Origin: Flavobacterium sp.
Lineage (GTDB): Bacteria > Bacteroidota > Bacteroidia > Flavobacteriales > Flavobacteriaceae
NCBI GenBank assembly: GCA_016787805.1
Contig: JAEUTY010000048.1
Coordinates: forward strand, 18,170-82,169
Reading direction: 5' to 3'
Length of the DNA stretch: 64,000 bases
Made by a program: the position numbers and the translations under genes. The notes beneath the pieces were generated by a model. It searched no databases. It saw only the letters and a list, made by a program, of their open reading frames with translations, and was not told the origin of the DNA. This document shows, piece by piece, positions 51,401-59,784 of this stretch (positions are counted from its first letter, which is position 1; each line of letters opens with the position of its first letter).

Positions 51401-52992
51401 ATACACAAGCTGGTGGTCCTCACGGTGCTGGAACTGAGATTTTACCAGGAACAGCTATAACCACCACACAAACTATCTATGTTTATATAGAATCTGCTGA
51501 GCGTATCAATTGTTTTGATGAAAAAAGCTTTACTGTAACAATTATTCCTACTCCATTTGTAGGTAACTTTTCTAATATTGGAGCCTGTAATTCGTACACT
51601 CTGCCTGCTTTGACTGTTGGAAATTATTTTACTCAATCTGGAGGAACAGGAACTCAATTGAATGCAGGCGATGTTCTTACAACTAACCAAACAATATATG
51701 TATACGCTGAATCAGGAACCACACCAAATTGTAGTGATGAAAAATCATTCACCGTTTCCATATTTAATGTTGACGAAGTACAAGACGTTACCACTTGTGA
51801 AAGTTATACTTTACCTGCTTTGACAATAGGAAACTATTATAATGGCCCAAATGGTACTGGTGGAATGATTCCGCAAGGCAGCCAAGTTACTACTACCAAA
51901 ACAATCTATGTTTTTGCTTATTCTGGATTCACTCCGAATTGTTCCGATGAAACCTCGTTTGATGTAACCATTATTGATACGCCAACTGTTAATCCTGTAC
52001 CAGCATCATTGCGAATTTTATGTGATGAAGACGGTACAAATGATGGAGTAACTACTATTGATTTAACCACAGTAACTTCAAGTGTTTTGGGCGCTCAAAT
52101 TGGCCCTGAATTCAATGTAACTTATCATGAAAGTTTTAATGATGCTTCAAACAATACAAATGCTATTACTTCTACGACACAAACAACAATTTATGCTCGT
52201 GTAAATAATTCGCTAGCGCCAAATTGTTATGATATTAAGCCTATTACCTTTATCATAAACAAAATTCCAGAACCTGAATTACATGACGGAATTGTTTGTA
52301 TTGATAGTAATGGTGGTTTATTGAATTCGTACACCATTACAAGCGGTCTTCCGGCTTCAACACATACCTTTGAATGGTTTGATGCAAATGGTCAAATTGT
52401 AGGAACAGCTAGTTCATATGTAGCGGTTTTACCAGGAACTTATAGCTTATTGGCAACCAATACTTCAACAGGATGTACTTCTGAAGAAACATTTGTGAAT
52501 GTAACCGTTTCGGCACCAGCTCTAGTAGCCTATAGTGTTAGTGAAGATTTTACTTTAAACCAAACTGTAACTGTAGTTGCAACTGGAACAGGCGATTACG
52601 AATATTCTTTAGACGACGGCCCGTTTCAAGACAGTCCAGTTTTTGAAAATGTTGAATCAGGTTTACACACGATAATTGTACGTGATAAAAACGGTTGTGG
52701 ATTGACCGCAATTGAAGCTTTGGTAATTAACTATCCAAAATATTTTACTCCGAATGGAGATGGTATTCATGAAACATGGAATATTACCGATTTGAAAGAA
52801 CAACTTGATGCTGAAATTTTCATTTTTGATCGCTATGGAAAATTGATTAAGCAAATCTTCCCTTCTGGCAAAGGCTGGGACGGAACTTATAACGGAACAC
52901 AAGCCATATCAGACGATTATTGGTTTACTGTAAGTTATGTAAAAAACCAAGAGGAACGACAATTTAAAGCGCATTTTACGCTTAAACGCTAA
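48415..52992 (+). CDS. Giant T9SS type B surface protein with choice-of-anchor L domain and nine repeats
   Basis: 1525 residues from ATG 48415; a GTG-initiated frame seven codons longer overlaps a -7-like box (48387-48394), so I reject it. Signal peptide (IVTLIALFSSLNLLSQ), then a choice-of-anchor L domain (about 20-270, LTTGDVMNAPGPNTTMLNNG and DFLFASEEYGNFQCQFSDAF). Residues about 555-1190 hold nine repeats of about 65-75 residues of the form C-x-S-YTLPALTxGNYFT, GTGTMLNAGDVIT and TQTIYVYA. The C-terminus is a T9SS type B (gliding-associated) sorting domain (YFTPNGDGIHETWNITDLKE, IFDRYGKLIKQIFPSGKGWD). Probably a large surface adhesin. Confidence 0.88.
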   Translation: MKKIVTLIALFSSLNLLSQAITVDVTSHTVPQLVNDVLINSNCISATNINWRTGTNFGSTNGIGYFQNTNPNFPMQSGVILTTGDVMNAPGPNTTMLNNGTAAWTGDASLEAVLATSGISMNSVNATVLEFDFVPISSNFDFDFLFASEEYGNFQCQFSDAFAFLLTNLNTGVTTNLAVVPGTTDPISVVTIRNFLYNSTCNSQNPQYFGSFNGGSNAASAAINYNGQTVIMNASAVLTPNVPYRIKLVIADRQDSQSDSAIFLSSNSFNIGQEVLGQDLTSSNNSGICPNSTHVLNSGLNPALYTFQWKKDGVILVGETGPSLTVSSPGVYELTYTNLTLSCQVITDTIIVEYLSDFATPAPINLYKCNTGAANYTYDLTLNTPILTAGMPLGTTVAYFASALDAQNNVNALPNNYVSAGNQTLHVRINNPETGCYIVKTFDLLIANPPASGVPIDFNRCSSFSQPGSQWFDLSSIISTILNGQSASIYTVTYYLTQADAQAGTNPYPNPNYFTSSTTIYASVTLISDPTCSSVVPVNLIVNALPLVDQLEDVITCESYTLPPLTNGNYFSGTGGSGTPMFAGDVITVTQTIYIYNTTNTTPSCDRETLFTVTIIEPEELDMSTKDVCDSYTLPSLPFGQYFTQPGGQGVELPAGTVITSNQTIYFYFESIVPPFCVIDLSFDVIITISPSVPSLPNVFDCTSYTLQPLSNGKYFDAPGGSGNELPVGTVITSTQTIYVFATNGQCFAQSSFQVIIGLTIQSDVTECAQFILPQLPIGNYFTAPAGGGTQLAAGTAITSSQNVYIYVPTATTPNCTDNYFFTVTITLPEIVVPTNLTACESVILPSIPVGNYFTGSLGTGTMLNAGDAVSTSQTLYIFVDNGNGCQNEAQVAITVHPAPIIDSRPDQTPCNSYTLTALTNGNYYTGPNGTGTMLNGGDVITTTQTVYIYATNNNGCVAETSFFIEIFVITADAVADVTTCDSYILPALSTDNHYYTQAGGPHGAGTEILPGTAITTTQTIYVYIESAERINCFDEKSFTVTIIPTPFVGNFSNIGACNSYTLPALTVGNYFTQSGGTGTQLNAGDVLTTNQTIYVYAESGTTPNCSDEKSFTVSIFNVDEVQDVTTCESYTLPALTIGNYYNGPNGTGGMIPQGSQVTTTKTIYVFAYSGFTPNCSDETSFDVTIIDTPTVNPVPASLRILCDEDGTNDGVTTIDLTTVTSSVLGAQIGPEFNVTYHESFNDASNNTNAITSTTQTTIYARVNNSLAPNCYDIKPITFIINKIPEPELHDGIVCIDSNGGLLNSYTITSGLPASTHTFEWFDANGQIVGTASSYVAVLPGTYSLLATNTSTGCTSEETFVNVTVSAPALVAYSVSEDFTLNQTVTVVATGTGDYEYSLDDGPFQDSPVFENVESGLHTIIVRDKNGCGLTAIEALVINYPKYFTPNGDGIHETWNITDLKEQLDAEIFIFDRYGKLIKQIFPSGKGWDGTYNGTQAISDDYWFTVSYVKNQEERQFKAHFTLKR

Positions 52993-53023
52993 GACCCCAA
53001 ATTTACCTTTCTATATTTTTAAG

Positions 53024-53056
53024 AAAACTCCTGAAATCATTTTGGGAGTTTTTTTT
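53024..53056 (+). terminator. Terminator of the giant surface-protein gene
   Basis: AAAACTCC (53024-53031) pairs with GGAGTTTT (53045-53052), followed by further T. It is 32 bases after the stop at 52992. Confidence 0.75.
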
Positions 53057-53140
53057 ATGAAAATTGTAACATAATAAAAAAAAGGGTGTCTTACTTTTGC
53101 AATAAAATCATCAATCCAATCATTTTTTTACTTTTTTGCT

Positions 53141-55570
53141 ATGAAAATCAAATTTATTTATCTGTTCATTATCTTTTTTTCAACTTTTTACCTTCATGCT
53201 CAAGGCAATAGTGCAACAACTAATCCAGGAAGTATTTCGGGTAAAATTTTAGATAAAAAAACCAATCAACCAATTCCTTATGTGAATGTTTCTGTATTAG
53301 AAAATAACAAAATTATTACAGGAGGAATTACACAAGAAAATGGGAGTTTTACAGTAAAAAACATTCCTTTGAATGACCTTTTGGTAGAAATTCAGTTTAT
53401 CGGATACAAAAAACAAACGTTGAACTTACTATTATCCAACGAAAATAAATCGGTCAATTTTAAAACCATTTTTCTTGAGGAAGAAGTTACCCAACTTAAC
53501 GAAGTGGAAGTAGTTCGCGAGAAATCGATAATGGAACAAAAAATCGATCGAAAAGTGATTAATGTTGGTAAAGATTTAATTTCTGCAGGAGCAACAGCAG
53601 GCGAAATTATGAACAATATTCCGTCGGTTTCAGTTGATCCACAAACCAATGCTATCAGCTTACGCGGAAACGAAAATGTGAGGATTTTGGTTGATGGAAA
53701 ACCAACCAATATCAGTGCTTCGCAATTATTACAACAAATTCCGTCGGCTTCTATCAAACAAATTGAGCTGATTACCAATCCTTCTGCCAAGTACAATCCT
53801 GAAGGAATGAGTGGAATTATCAATATTGTGTTGCACAAAAATTCGAAACTAGGATTCAATGGAAGCATCAACAATGGTGTGACGTTTGCCAAAACTCCTA
53901 AAGTAAATTCTGCAATAGACCTGAATTACCGAACTGGAAAATTTAACTTCTATGGCAATTACGGATTCAATCACGGGAAGCAAGCCAATAATGGATTCAT
54001 CAATTTTTTTGAACTGAATAACAGTAGCAACCAACTGTTTGACTTTGGAAATAAAAACACTTCGCATTTAGGCAAAGTTGGTTTGGATTTTTACATCAAT
54101 GATAAAAATACCATTTCGTTTTACACCAACCAAAGTCGCTTTGACGGCAGCGGAAAAGGAAAAACTACGGTTGATTATGTTTCAGGACCCAATGCCGATA
54201 TCATTCAATTATTTGATAATAAAAATGATAACTCAACAGAAACCTATAATTTAGATTACAAACACGATTTTGCAAAAGCAGGCGAAAATATTGAGTTAGA
54301 AATCAATCACAACATCAACAAAGGAACTGAAAATGCTTTGTTTAGTTTGCCTTTATTGAACACTGCTTTCAGTAATTATGTGAATACTGATGGAAACAAT
54401 ACCATCATCAATTTGGATTATGTGAATCCGTTGAGTGAAAAAACCAAGTTAGAATTGGGATTGGAAAGTCGAATTGAATCGACTAAAAATTTATTTGATA
54501 TTTCCAACAATTACGATTCTGATTTTGATTTCAAACGAACAATTCATTCAGCTTATGCTACTTATGGTAAACAATTTGAAAAATGGAGTTACCAATTGGG
54601 AGCACGTTTAGAGCAATACAATGTTGATTCTACCTTTAGAAAACTAGATTCCGAAGATGCCAATTCCAACGGAAACACTACTGAAATATTGAGTAAAAAT
54701 TATGAAGATGCAATTTTTGCCGTTTATCCATCCGCTTATTTGACCTATACTCCAAGTGAAAAAAATTCATTCAATTTGAATTTTTCTCGTCGTGTAGATC
54801 GTCCAAGTATAGGGCAAGTAAATCCAATTAGAGAATGGAGCACACCAACTATTACTTCGGTTGGAGAGCCAACTTTGGTACCACAATTCACCAATTCATT
54901 CGAATTGAATTACACACGTAAAACCAAAATTGGAAGTATCACTTCAGGCGTTTTTTACCGTATGATTGAAGATGAAATCACGCGTGCGGTTTACACTGAT
55001 CCTTTGGATGAAAACAGACAATTGTTGACTTACCAAAATTTTTCTAACAATAATGCTTACGGAGTTGAGCTTTCGGGCAACCTTGATTTCACCAAATGGT
55101 GGAGCGCCAATATTAGTTTAGATTCTTACTTTAGAACCGTAAACGGAACTATCGAAAACGAATTAGGAGCCATCGAATCGGCTTCGGTTGATGCTGTTTT
55201 ATTTAACTCAAGAATCAACAACAATTTCAAAGTGACTAAAAAACTTCGTGCACAATGGTTTGGCATGTACCGCGGACAAGACAAAAGTTTGCAATACACC
55301 CGAAAAGCCATGTGGAAAACCGATATTGGAGCAAGTTATACCATTTGGAATGGCAACGGAACTTTTAGTGCGCGATTTAGCGATATCTTTAAAACCATGA
55401 ACTTCCAATTTGAAGGTTCAAAACCCAATCCGAGAGTGGGCGAATTCAATTGGGAAAGCCGCTCGGTGTATCTTGGATTTAATTACAAATTTGGTTCGGG
55501 TAAAAACAGAGCATTGCAACGCAAACAACGCGACAAAAACGAAACCCAAGGCGGTGGCGGAATGTTTTAA
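53141..55570 (+). CDS. Outer-membrane beta-barrel receptor with carboxypeptidase-like domain
   Basis: 809 residues. Signal peptide (YLFIIFFSTFYLHAQ), a CarboxypepD_reg-like domain (about 30-115, GSISGKILDKKTNQPIPYVN), a plug-like region (AGATAGEIMNNIPSVSVDPQ, RILVDGKPTNISASQLLQQI, ITNPSAKYNPEGMSGIINIV) and a long barrel of the outer-membrane beta-barrel type (FSRRVDRPSIGQVNPIREWS). The Arg/Gly-rich end RDKNETQGGGGMF is typical of this group. It is a TonB-receptor relative lacking an obvious partner gene. A -7-like TACTTTTG is at 53092-53099 with a spacer to TTG that is longer than usual (25). Confidence 0.87.
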   Translation: MKIKFIYLFIIFFSTFYLHAQGNSATTNPGSISGKILDKKTNQPIPYVNVSVLENNKIITGGITQENGSFTVKNIPLNDLLVEIQFIGYKKQTLNLLLSNENKSVNFKTIFLEEEVTQLNEVEVVREKSIMEQKIDRKVINVGKDLISAGATAGEIMNNIPSVSVDPQTNAISLRGNENVRILVDGKPTNISASQLLQQIPSASIKQIELITNPSAKYNPEGMSGIINIVLHKNSKLGFNGSINNGVTFAKTPKVNSAIDLNYRTGKFNFYGNYGFNHGKQANNGFINFFELNNSSNQLFDFGNKNTSHLGKVGLDFYINDKNTISFYTNQSRFDGSGKGKTTVDYVSGPNADIIQLFDNKNDNSTETYNLDYKHDFAKAGENIELEINHNINKGTENALFSLPLLNTAFSNYVNTDGNNTIINLDYVNPLSEKTKLELGLESRIESTKNLFDISNNYDSDFDFKRTIHSAYATYGKQFEKWSYQLGARLEQYNVDSTFRKLDSEDANSNGNTTEILSKNYEDAIFAVYPSAYLTYTPSEKNSFNLNFSRRVDRPSIGQVNPIREWSTPTITSVGEPTLVPQFTNSFELNYTRKTKIGSITSGVFYRMIEDEITRAVYTDPLDENRQLLTYQNFSNNNAYGVELSGNLDFTKWWSANISLDSYFRTVNGTIENELGAIESASVDAVLFNSRINNNFKVTKKLRAQWFGMYRGQDKSLQYTRKAMWKTDIGASYTIWNGNGTFSARFSDIFKTMNFQFEGSKPNPRVGEFNWESRSVYLGFNYKFGSGKNRALQRKQRDKNETQGGGGMF

Positions 55571-55574
55571 AATA

Positions 55575-55616
55575 AAAAAGGTCGATTTTCATATAAGAGA
55601 ATCGACCTTTTTGTAT
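55575..55616. terminator. Bidirectional terminator between the barrel receptor and fabH
   Basis: AAAAAGGTCGATT (55575-55587) pairs with AATCGACCTTTTT (55600-55612) and can extend by three pairs into the loop. It lies right after the barrel gene stop and before the convergent fabH end. Confidence 0.85.
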
Positions 55617-55618
55617 TT

Positions 55619-55647
55619 ACTGAAAACTGTGACTGAGACTGAATACT
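55619..55647. repeat. Second copy of the ACTGAAAACTG repeat phrase
   Basis: ACTGAAAACTGTGACTGAG and ACTGAATAC here match the phrase at about 10450-10480, 45 kb away, with few differences. It is noncoding and lies between the terminator and the end of fabH. Confidence 0.5.
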
Positions 55648-55651
55648 CTTT

Positions 55652-56659
55652 TTACCATCTAATAATCACACTTCCCCAAGTAAAGCCACTACCAAAAGCC
55701 GCTAAAACTACCAAATCGCCTTCTTTGATTTTGCCATTTTCCCAAGCTTCAGTCAAAGCAATTGGAATGGAAGCTGCAGTGGTGTTTCCGTATTTTTGGA
55801 TATTATTATACACTTGATCATCGGTCAACTGAAATTTATGCTGAATGAATTGCGAAATGCGTAAATTGGCTTGATGCGGAATCAACATCGAAATATCATT
55901 GACTTTCAAATTATTGGCTTGCAAACCTTCGTTGATGACTTCAGCAAAACGAACCACGGCATTTTTAAACACAAATTGACCGTTCATATAAGGAAAATAA
56001 CTTTCATCATTAGGATCGTCGTCAGCTAAGATATCGGTTACCCAACGTTTTCCCATTCCAGGAGCAATCAATACTAATTCTTCGGCGTGTTGTCCTTCCG
56101 AATGCAAATGAGTGGATAGAATACCTTTGGTCAAATCTTCTTCACGTGTAAGAACGGCTGCTCCTGCTCCATCGCCAAATATCACCGAAACTCCTCGTCC
56201 TCTATCCGTCATATCTAAACCTGTCGAATGCACTTCTGAACCTATCACCAAAATATTTTTATACATCCCCGTTTTAATGTATTGATCGGCAATTGAAATC
56301 GCGTACACAAAACCCGAACATTGGTTTCTCACATCGAGTGCGCCAACGGTTTTTAAACCTAATTCTTTTTGTACCAAAACACCTGGTCCAGGAAAATAAT
56401 AATCCGGACTCAAAGTTGCAAAAATTACAAAATCGATGTCTTCATAGGCGATTTTGGAACGTTCAATGGCGATTTTGGCGGCCTTTACACCCATTATTGT
56501 TGTGGTATCTTCTCCGCGAATAACATGTCGACGTTCTTGAATTCCAGTTCGTTCTTGAATCCAAGCATCGTTGGTATCCATAATTTTTGACAAATCGTCA
56601 TTGGTTACCACATTTTCAGGAACATAGAAACCTAAACCTGCTATTTTTGAATGGTACAT
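55652..56659 (-). CDS. fabH: 3-oxoacyl-ACP synthase III (FabH/KAS III)
   Basis: 335 residues, normal length. It condenses acyl-CoA with malonyl-ACP to begin fatty acid synthesis. The catalytic triad is intact: Cys114 in LDVRNQCSGFVYA, His262 in LIPHQANLRISQF and Asn292 in YGNTTAASIPIAL. The N-terminus IAGLGFYVPENVVTNDDLSK and TNDAWIQERTGIQERRH are typical of the branched/aryl-type KAS III found in this phylum. It is not next to plsX or rpmF, so it may be a second copy or specialised paralogue; the primary copy would be elsewhere. Confidence 0.9.
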   Translation of the reverse strand: MYHSKIAGLGFYVPENVVTNDDLSKIMDTNDAWIQERTGIQERRHVIRGEDTTTIMGVKAAKIAIERSKIAYEDIDFVIFATLSPDYYFPGPGVLVQKELGLKTVGALDVRNQCSGFVYAISIADQYIKTGMYKNILVIGSEVHSTGLDMTDRGRGVSVIFGDGAGAAVLTREEDLTKGILSTHLHSEGQHAEELVLIAPGMGKRWVTDILADDDPNDESYFPYMNGQFVFKNAVVRFAEVINEGLQANNLKVNDISMLIPHQANLRISQFIQHKFQLTDDQVYNNIQKYGNTTAASIPIALTEAWENGKIKEGDLVVLAAFGSGFTWGSVIIRW

Positions 56660-56770
56660 AATTTAGTAAATTGATAAAATGAATAGTCAGTTTTTATTGT
56701 TTTGACAAAAAGCATGCCTTTTGAAAGTATAAATATAGGAATTCGTAAATTACTTGCAACGATTTTCGCA

Positions 56771-56800
56771 CAAAAAAACCAGTCTATTACTAAACTGGTT
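56771..56800 (-). terminator. Terminator of the DUF1508 gene
   Basis: AACCAGT (56777-56783) pairs with ACTGGTT (56794-56800); on the minus strand the stem runs into TTTTTTT. It is 21 bases after the DUF1508 stop. Confidence 0.75.
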
Positions 56801-56821
56801 CTTCAAAAAATAGAATTTTAT

Positions 56822-57154
56822 TTAAGCTGTTTGATCGTCAACATCTGCGTCAGGAGCATTTTTCTTTACTGATTCTATTCCGTTATCACGTGAAGAAGCA
56901 CTTTCGTACATTTCGCTGCTACCAATAATTTGTCCATTAGTTGCTTTCAAATTGAAATACCATTTTCCGTTTTTGGATTCTAGTCGTTCAAAACGAGCAT
57001 CGTCTTGCGAATTTTTCTTTACTGATTCGATACCATTTTGGCAAGCTGATTTGGTCGTGTAACCTTCGCTTCCGAGGATTTCTTGTCCGTTTCCAGCTTT
57101 TAAACTAAACTGATATTCTCCATTTTTTCTAGTTGTAATTACAAATTTTCCCAT
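56822..57154 (-). CDS. YegP-family DUF1508 protein
   Basis: 110 residues made of two tandem DUF1508 repeats of about 48 residues: FVITTRKNGEYQFSLKAGNG, then GYTTKSACQNGIESVKKNSQ, and again ESKNGKWYFNLKATNGQIIG, then ESASSRDNGIESVKKNAP. The tail is acidic. The family is small and its role is unknown; E. coli YegP and relatives have a similar two-repeat layout. It is monocistronic, with a -7-like TAAATTTG on the minus strand at 57203-57196. Confidence 0.9.
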   Translation of the reverse strand: MGKFVITTRKNGEYQFSLKAGNGQEILGSEGYTTKSACQNGIESVKKNSQDDARFERLESKNGKWYFNLKATNGQIIGSSEMYESASSRDNGIESVKKNAPDADVDDQTA

Positions 57155-57318
57155 TGTATTATTTTTTTATGGTTATAGAAATTGATTTTCACTATCAAAT
57201 TTAAGAATTTCTGTAGAAAAAACAGGTTAGTTTGTAGATAATTTTAACACATTTCAAAATTTGAGTGTAACGACTTTATCTTATCTTAGACAAATGATTA
57301 TCTTTTAATTTAACAATT

Positions 57319-59736
57319 ATGAAACTACGTCTTTTACTTTTTGTAACTTTTTTGTTACTTGGTTTTAGTTCAAAAGCGCAAGAAAATGTTACGTATCAAA
57401 AACCATCTGCTGAGATTTTGGCTTTGGCCGATTACGAAAGAGCGCCTTCAGTAAACATGGATTCGAAAAAAGAATACATGCTCTTGAGTTACCGCAACAC
57501 CTACAAAACGCTCGACGATTTGAATCAGGAAGAAATGAAATTGGGAGGATTGCGTGTTAATCCGATTACTAATATTTCAAGTACGGTTACTTACATCAAC
57601 AACTTGAAATTGCGCAGAGTAGCTGAAAAAGTAGAAAAACAAGTTACAGGTTTGCCAGAAAATGCACGAATTGCCTACGTTTCATGGTCGCCTAACGAAA
57701 AGAAAATTGCCTTTACCAATACAACAAACAAAGGCGTTGAATTATGGATTATCGATGTGGCTTCGGCTTCGGCAAAAAAAATAACTTCGGATAATTTGAA
57801 TGCCAATTTGGGAAGTCCGTTCAACTGGATGAATGATAATGAAACACTTTTAATTAAAGTTTTACCTCAAAATCGTCCAGCTTTGATTGATGGGAAAAAA
57901 GATTTACCAAAAGGACCAACCGTTTCGGTTAGCGATGGATCGAAATCGCAAAACAGAACTTTCCAAGATTTATTAAAAAACAAAACCGATGAGTTTAATT
58001 TTGATGCATTGGTAACTTCTGAATTGTACAAAGTGAACCTTTCTGGAGCAATGCAATTGTTCAAATCAGCTGATATTTATGCTGGAGAAAGCTTTTCACC
58101 CGACGGAAATTACCTGATGCTCACCACGATTCAAAAGCCGTATTCGTATATTGTTCCGTTGAGCCGTTTTCCGCAAAAAACAATTGTTTATAATGCCAAT
58201 GGTAATGAAATCAAACAAGTCAACGAAGTGCCTTTGACCGAGGTTATGCCTAAAGGTTTTTCTTCGGTAAGAAAAGGAAAAAGAAGCATGAGTTGGAGAG
58301 CCGACAAACCCGCATCATTATCGTATGTAGTGGCTTTAGACGAAGGTGATCAAGCCAATAAAGTAGATTTTAGAGATGAAGTTTTTTCATGGGATGCTCC
58401 TTTTAATGGAAATCCAACATCGATTTTAAAAACGCAACAACGCTATGGCGGAATTGTTTGGGGAAATGAAACAATCGCAATTGCTTACGATAGTTGGTAC
58501 GATACTCGCAACACCAAAACGTATTTGTTTAATCCGTTAAATGCCAATGAAACTCCTAAAGTGATTTCTGACCGTAATTCGCAAGATATTTACTCTGATC
58601 CAGGGAATTTTGAAACCAAACGCAATGCATTCAATCGTTATGTGCTGGCCATTGAAAACGACAATATGTACTTAATTGGCGATGGCTTTACCAAAGAAGG
58701 ACAGTTCCCTTTTATTGATGAATTCAACATCAAAAACTTAAAAACCAAACGTTTATACACTTCAACTTACAAGGACAAAAAAGAAGATTTACTTTCGATT
58801 GAAGATTTCAAAAAAGGTGATGTTTTGGTTATGATTCAATCAAAAAATGAGTTTCCAAACTACTATTTGCGTAACATCAAATCAAAAGACAAATTGACAC
58901 AACTTACCAGTTTCAAAAATCCGTTTGAAAGCATCAAAAATGTGTACAAAGAAGTGATAAAATACAAACGAAAAGATGGAGTTGAGTTGTCGGGAACGCT
59001 TTATCTTCCTGCCAACTATGATAGAGTGAAGAAAACCGAAAAATTGCCTTTATTAATTTGGGCGTATCCAGAAGAATTCAAAGATAAAAATTCAGCTGGA
59101 CAAAGCAACAAAAACCCAAATGAATTTACCTTTCCCAATTATGGTTCATTCGTGTATTGGGTAACCAAAGGATATGCTGTTTTAGACGATGCTTCATTCC
59201 CTATCATTGGAGAAGGAACCACAGAACCTAACGATACCTTCATTCCACAATTAGTTTCTAACGGAGAAGCTGCGATTGATGCTGTAGATAATTTAGGTTA
59301 TATTAATCGTAAAAAAGTAGCGGTTGGCGGTCATTCGTACGGTGCTTTTATGACGGCCAATTTACTTACACATTCTAATTTATTTGCATGCGGAATTGCA
59401 CGAAGTGGTGCTTACAACCGAACCTTAACGCCGTTCGGATTCCAAAGCGAGCAGCGCAATTATTGGGATGTTCCCGAAATTTACAACGGAATGTCGCCAT
59501 TTATGAATGCCGATAAAATGAAAACTCCATTGCTTTTGACACACGGTGAAGCTGATAACAACCCAGGAACGTTTACTTTACAAACCGAACGTTATTTTCA
59601 GGCATTAAAAAACTTAGGAGCGCCAGTTCGTATGGTGATTTTACCGAAAGAATCCCACGGCTATGTGGCCAAGGAAAACATTTTACATTTGCTTTGGGAA
59701 CAAGATCAGTTTTTGGAAAAATACTTGAAGAATTAG
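57319..59736 (+). CDS. S9-family (prolyl oligopeptidase-like) serine peptidase, exported
   Basis: 805 residues. Signal peptide (LLLFVTFLLLGFSSKAQ), a beta-propeller region (about 100-530, YVSWSPNEKKIAFTNTTNKG and SFSPDGNYLMLTTIQ) and a C-terminal alpha/beta hydrolase. The catalytic Ser673 lies in GGHSYGAFMTANLLTHS, Asp746 in LLTHGEADNNPGTF and His780 in PKESHGYVAKENILH. It probably cleaves short peptides outside the cytoplasm; relatives include glutamyl endopeptidases of plastids. It has no T9SS sorting domain, so it may remain periplasmic. It is monocistronic and divergent from the DUF1508 gene. Confidence 0.9.
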   Translation: MKLRLLLFVTFLLLGFSSKAQENVTYQKPSAEILALADYERAPSVNMDSKKEYMLLSYRNTYKTLDDLNQEEMKLGGLRVNPITNISSTVTYINNLKLRRVAEKVEKQVTGLPENARIAYVSWSPNEKKIAFTNTTNKGVELWIIDVASASAKKITSDNLNANLGSPFNWMNDNETLLIKVLPQNRPALIDGKKDLPKGPTVSVSDGSKSQNRTFQDLLKNKTDEFNFDALVTSELYKVNLSGAMQLFKSADIYAGESFSPDGNYLMLTTIQKPYSYIVPLSRFPQKTIVYNANGNEIKQVNEVPLTEVMPKGFSSVRKGKRSMSWRADKPASLSYVVALDEGDQANKVDFRDEVFSWDAPFNGNPTSILKTQQRYGGIVWGNETIAIAYDSWYDTRNTKTYLFNPLNANETPKVISDRNSQDIYSDPGNFETKRNAFNRYVLAIENDNMYLIGDGFTKEGQFPFIDEFNIKNLKTKRLYTSTYKDKKEDLLSIEDFKKGDVLVMIQSKNEFPNYYLRNIKSKDKLTQLTSFKNPFESIKNVYKEVIKYKRKDGVELSGTLYLPANYDRVKKTEKLPLLIWAYPEEFKDKNSAGQSNKNPNEFTFPNYGSFVYWVTKGYAVLDDASFPIIGEGTTEPNDTFIPQLVSNGEAAIDAVDNLGYINRKKVAVGGHSYGAFMTANLLTHSNLFACGIARSGAYNRTLTPFGFQSEQRNYWDVPEIYNGMSPFMNADKMKTPLLLTHGEADNNPGTFTLQTERYFQALKNLGAPVRMVILPKESHGYVAKENILHLLWEQDQFLEKYLKN

Positions 59737-59784
59737 AAAATAGAATAGAGAAAAAAGAGAATAGAAAAATAGATTTCTGAGGAA

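Noticed and set aside
50080-51960. Possible DNA tandem repeat array
   Set aside because: Explained by protein-level repeats within the giant surface gene.
53392-53892. 166-codon minus-strand frame in the barrel-receptor gene
   Set aside because: Antisense to the plug region, which is intact and well matched; no supporting signals.
55410-55817. 135-codon plus-strand frame spanning the end of the receptor gene and into fabH
   Set aside because: Crosses a strong terminator and overlaps fabH in antisense.
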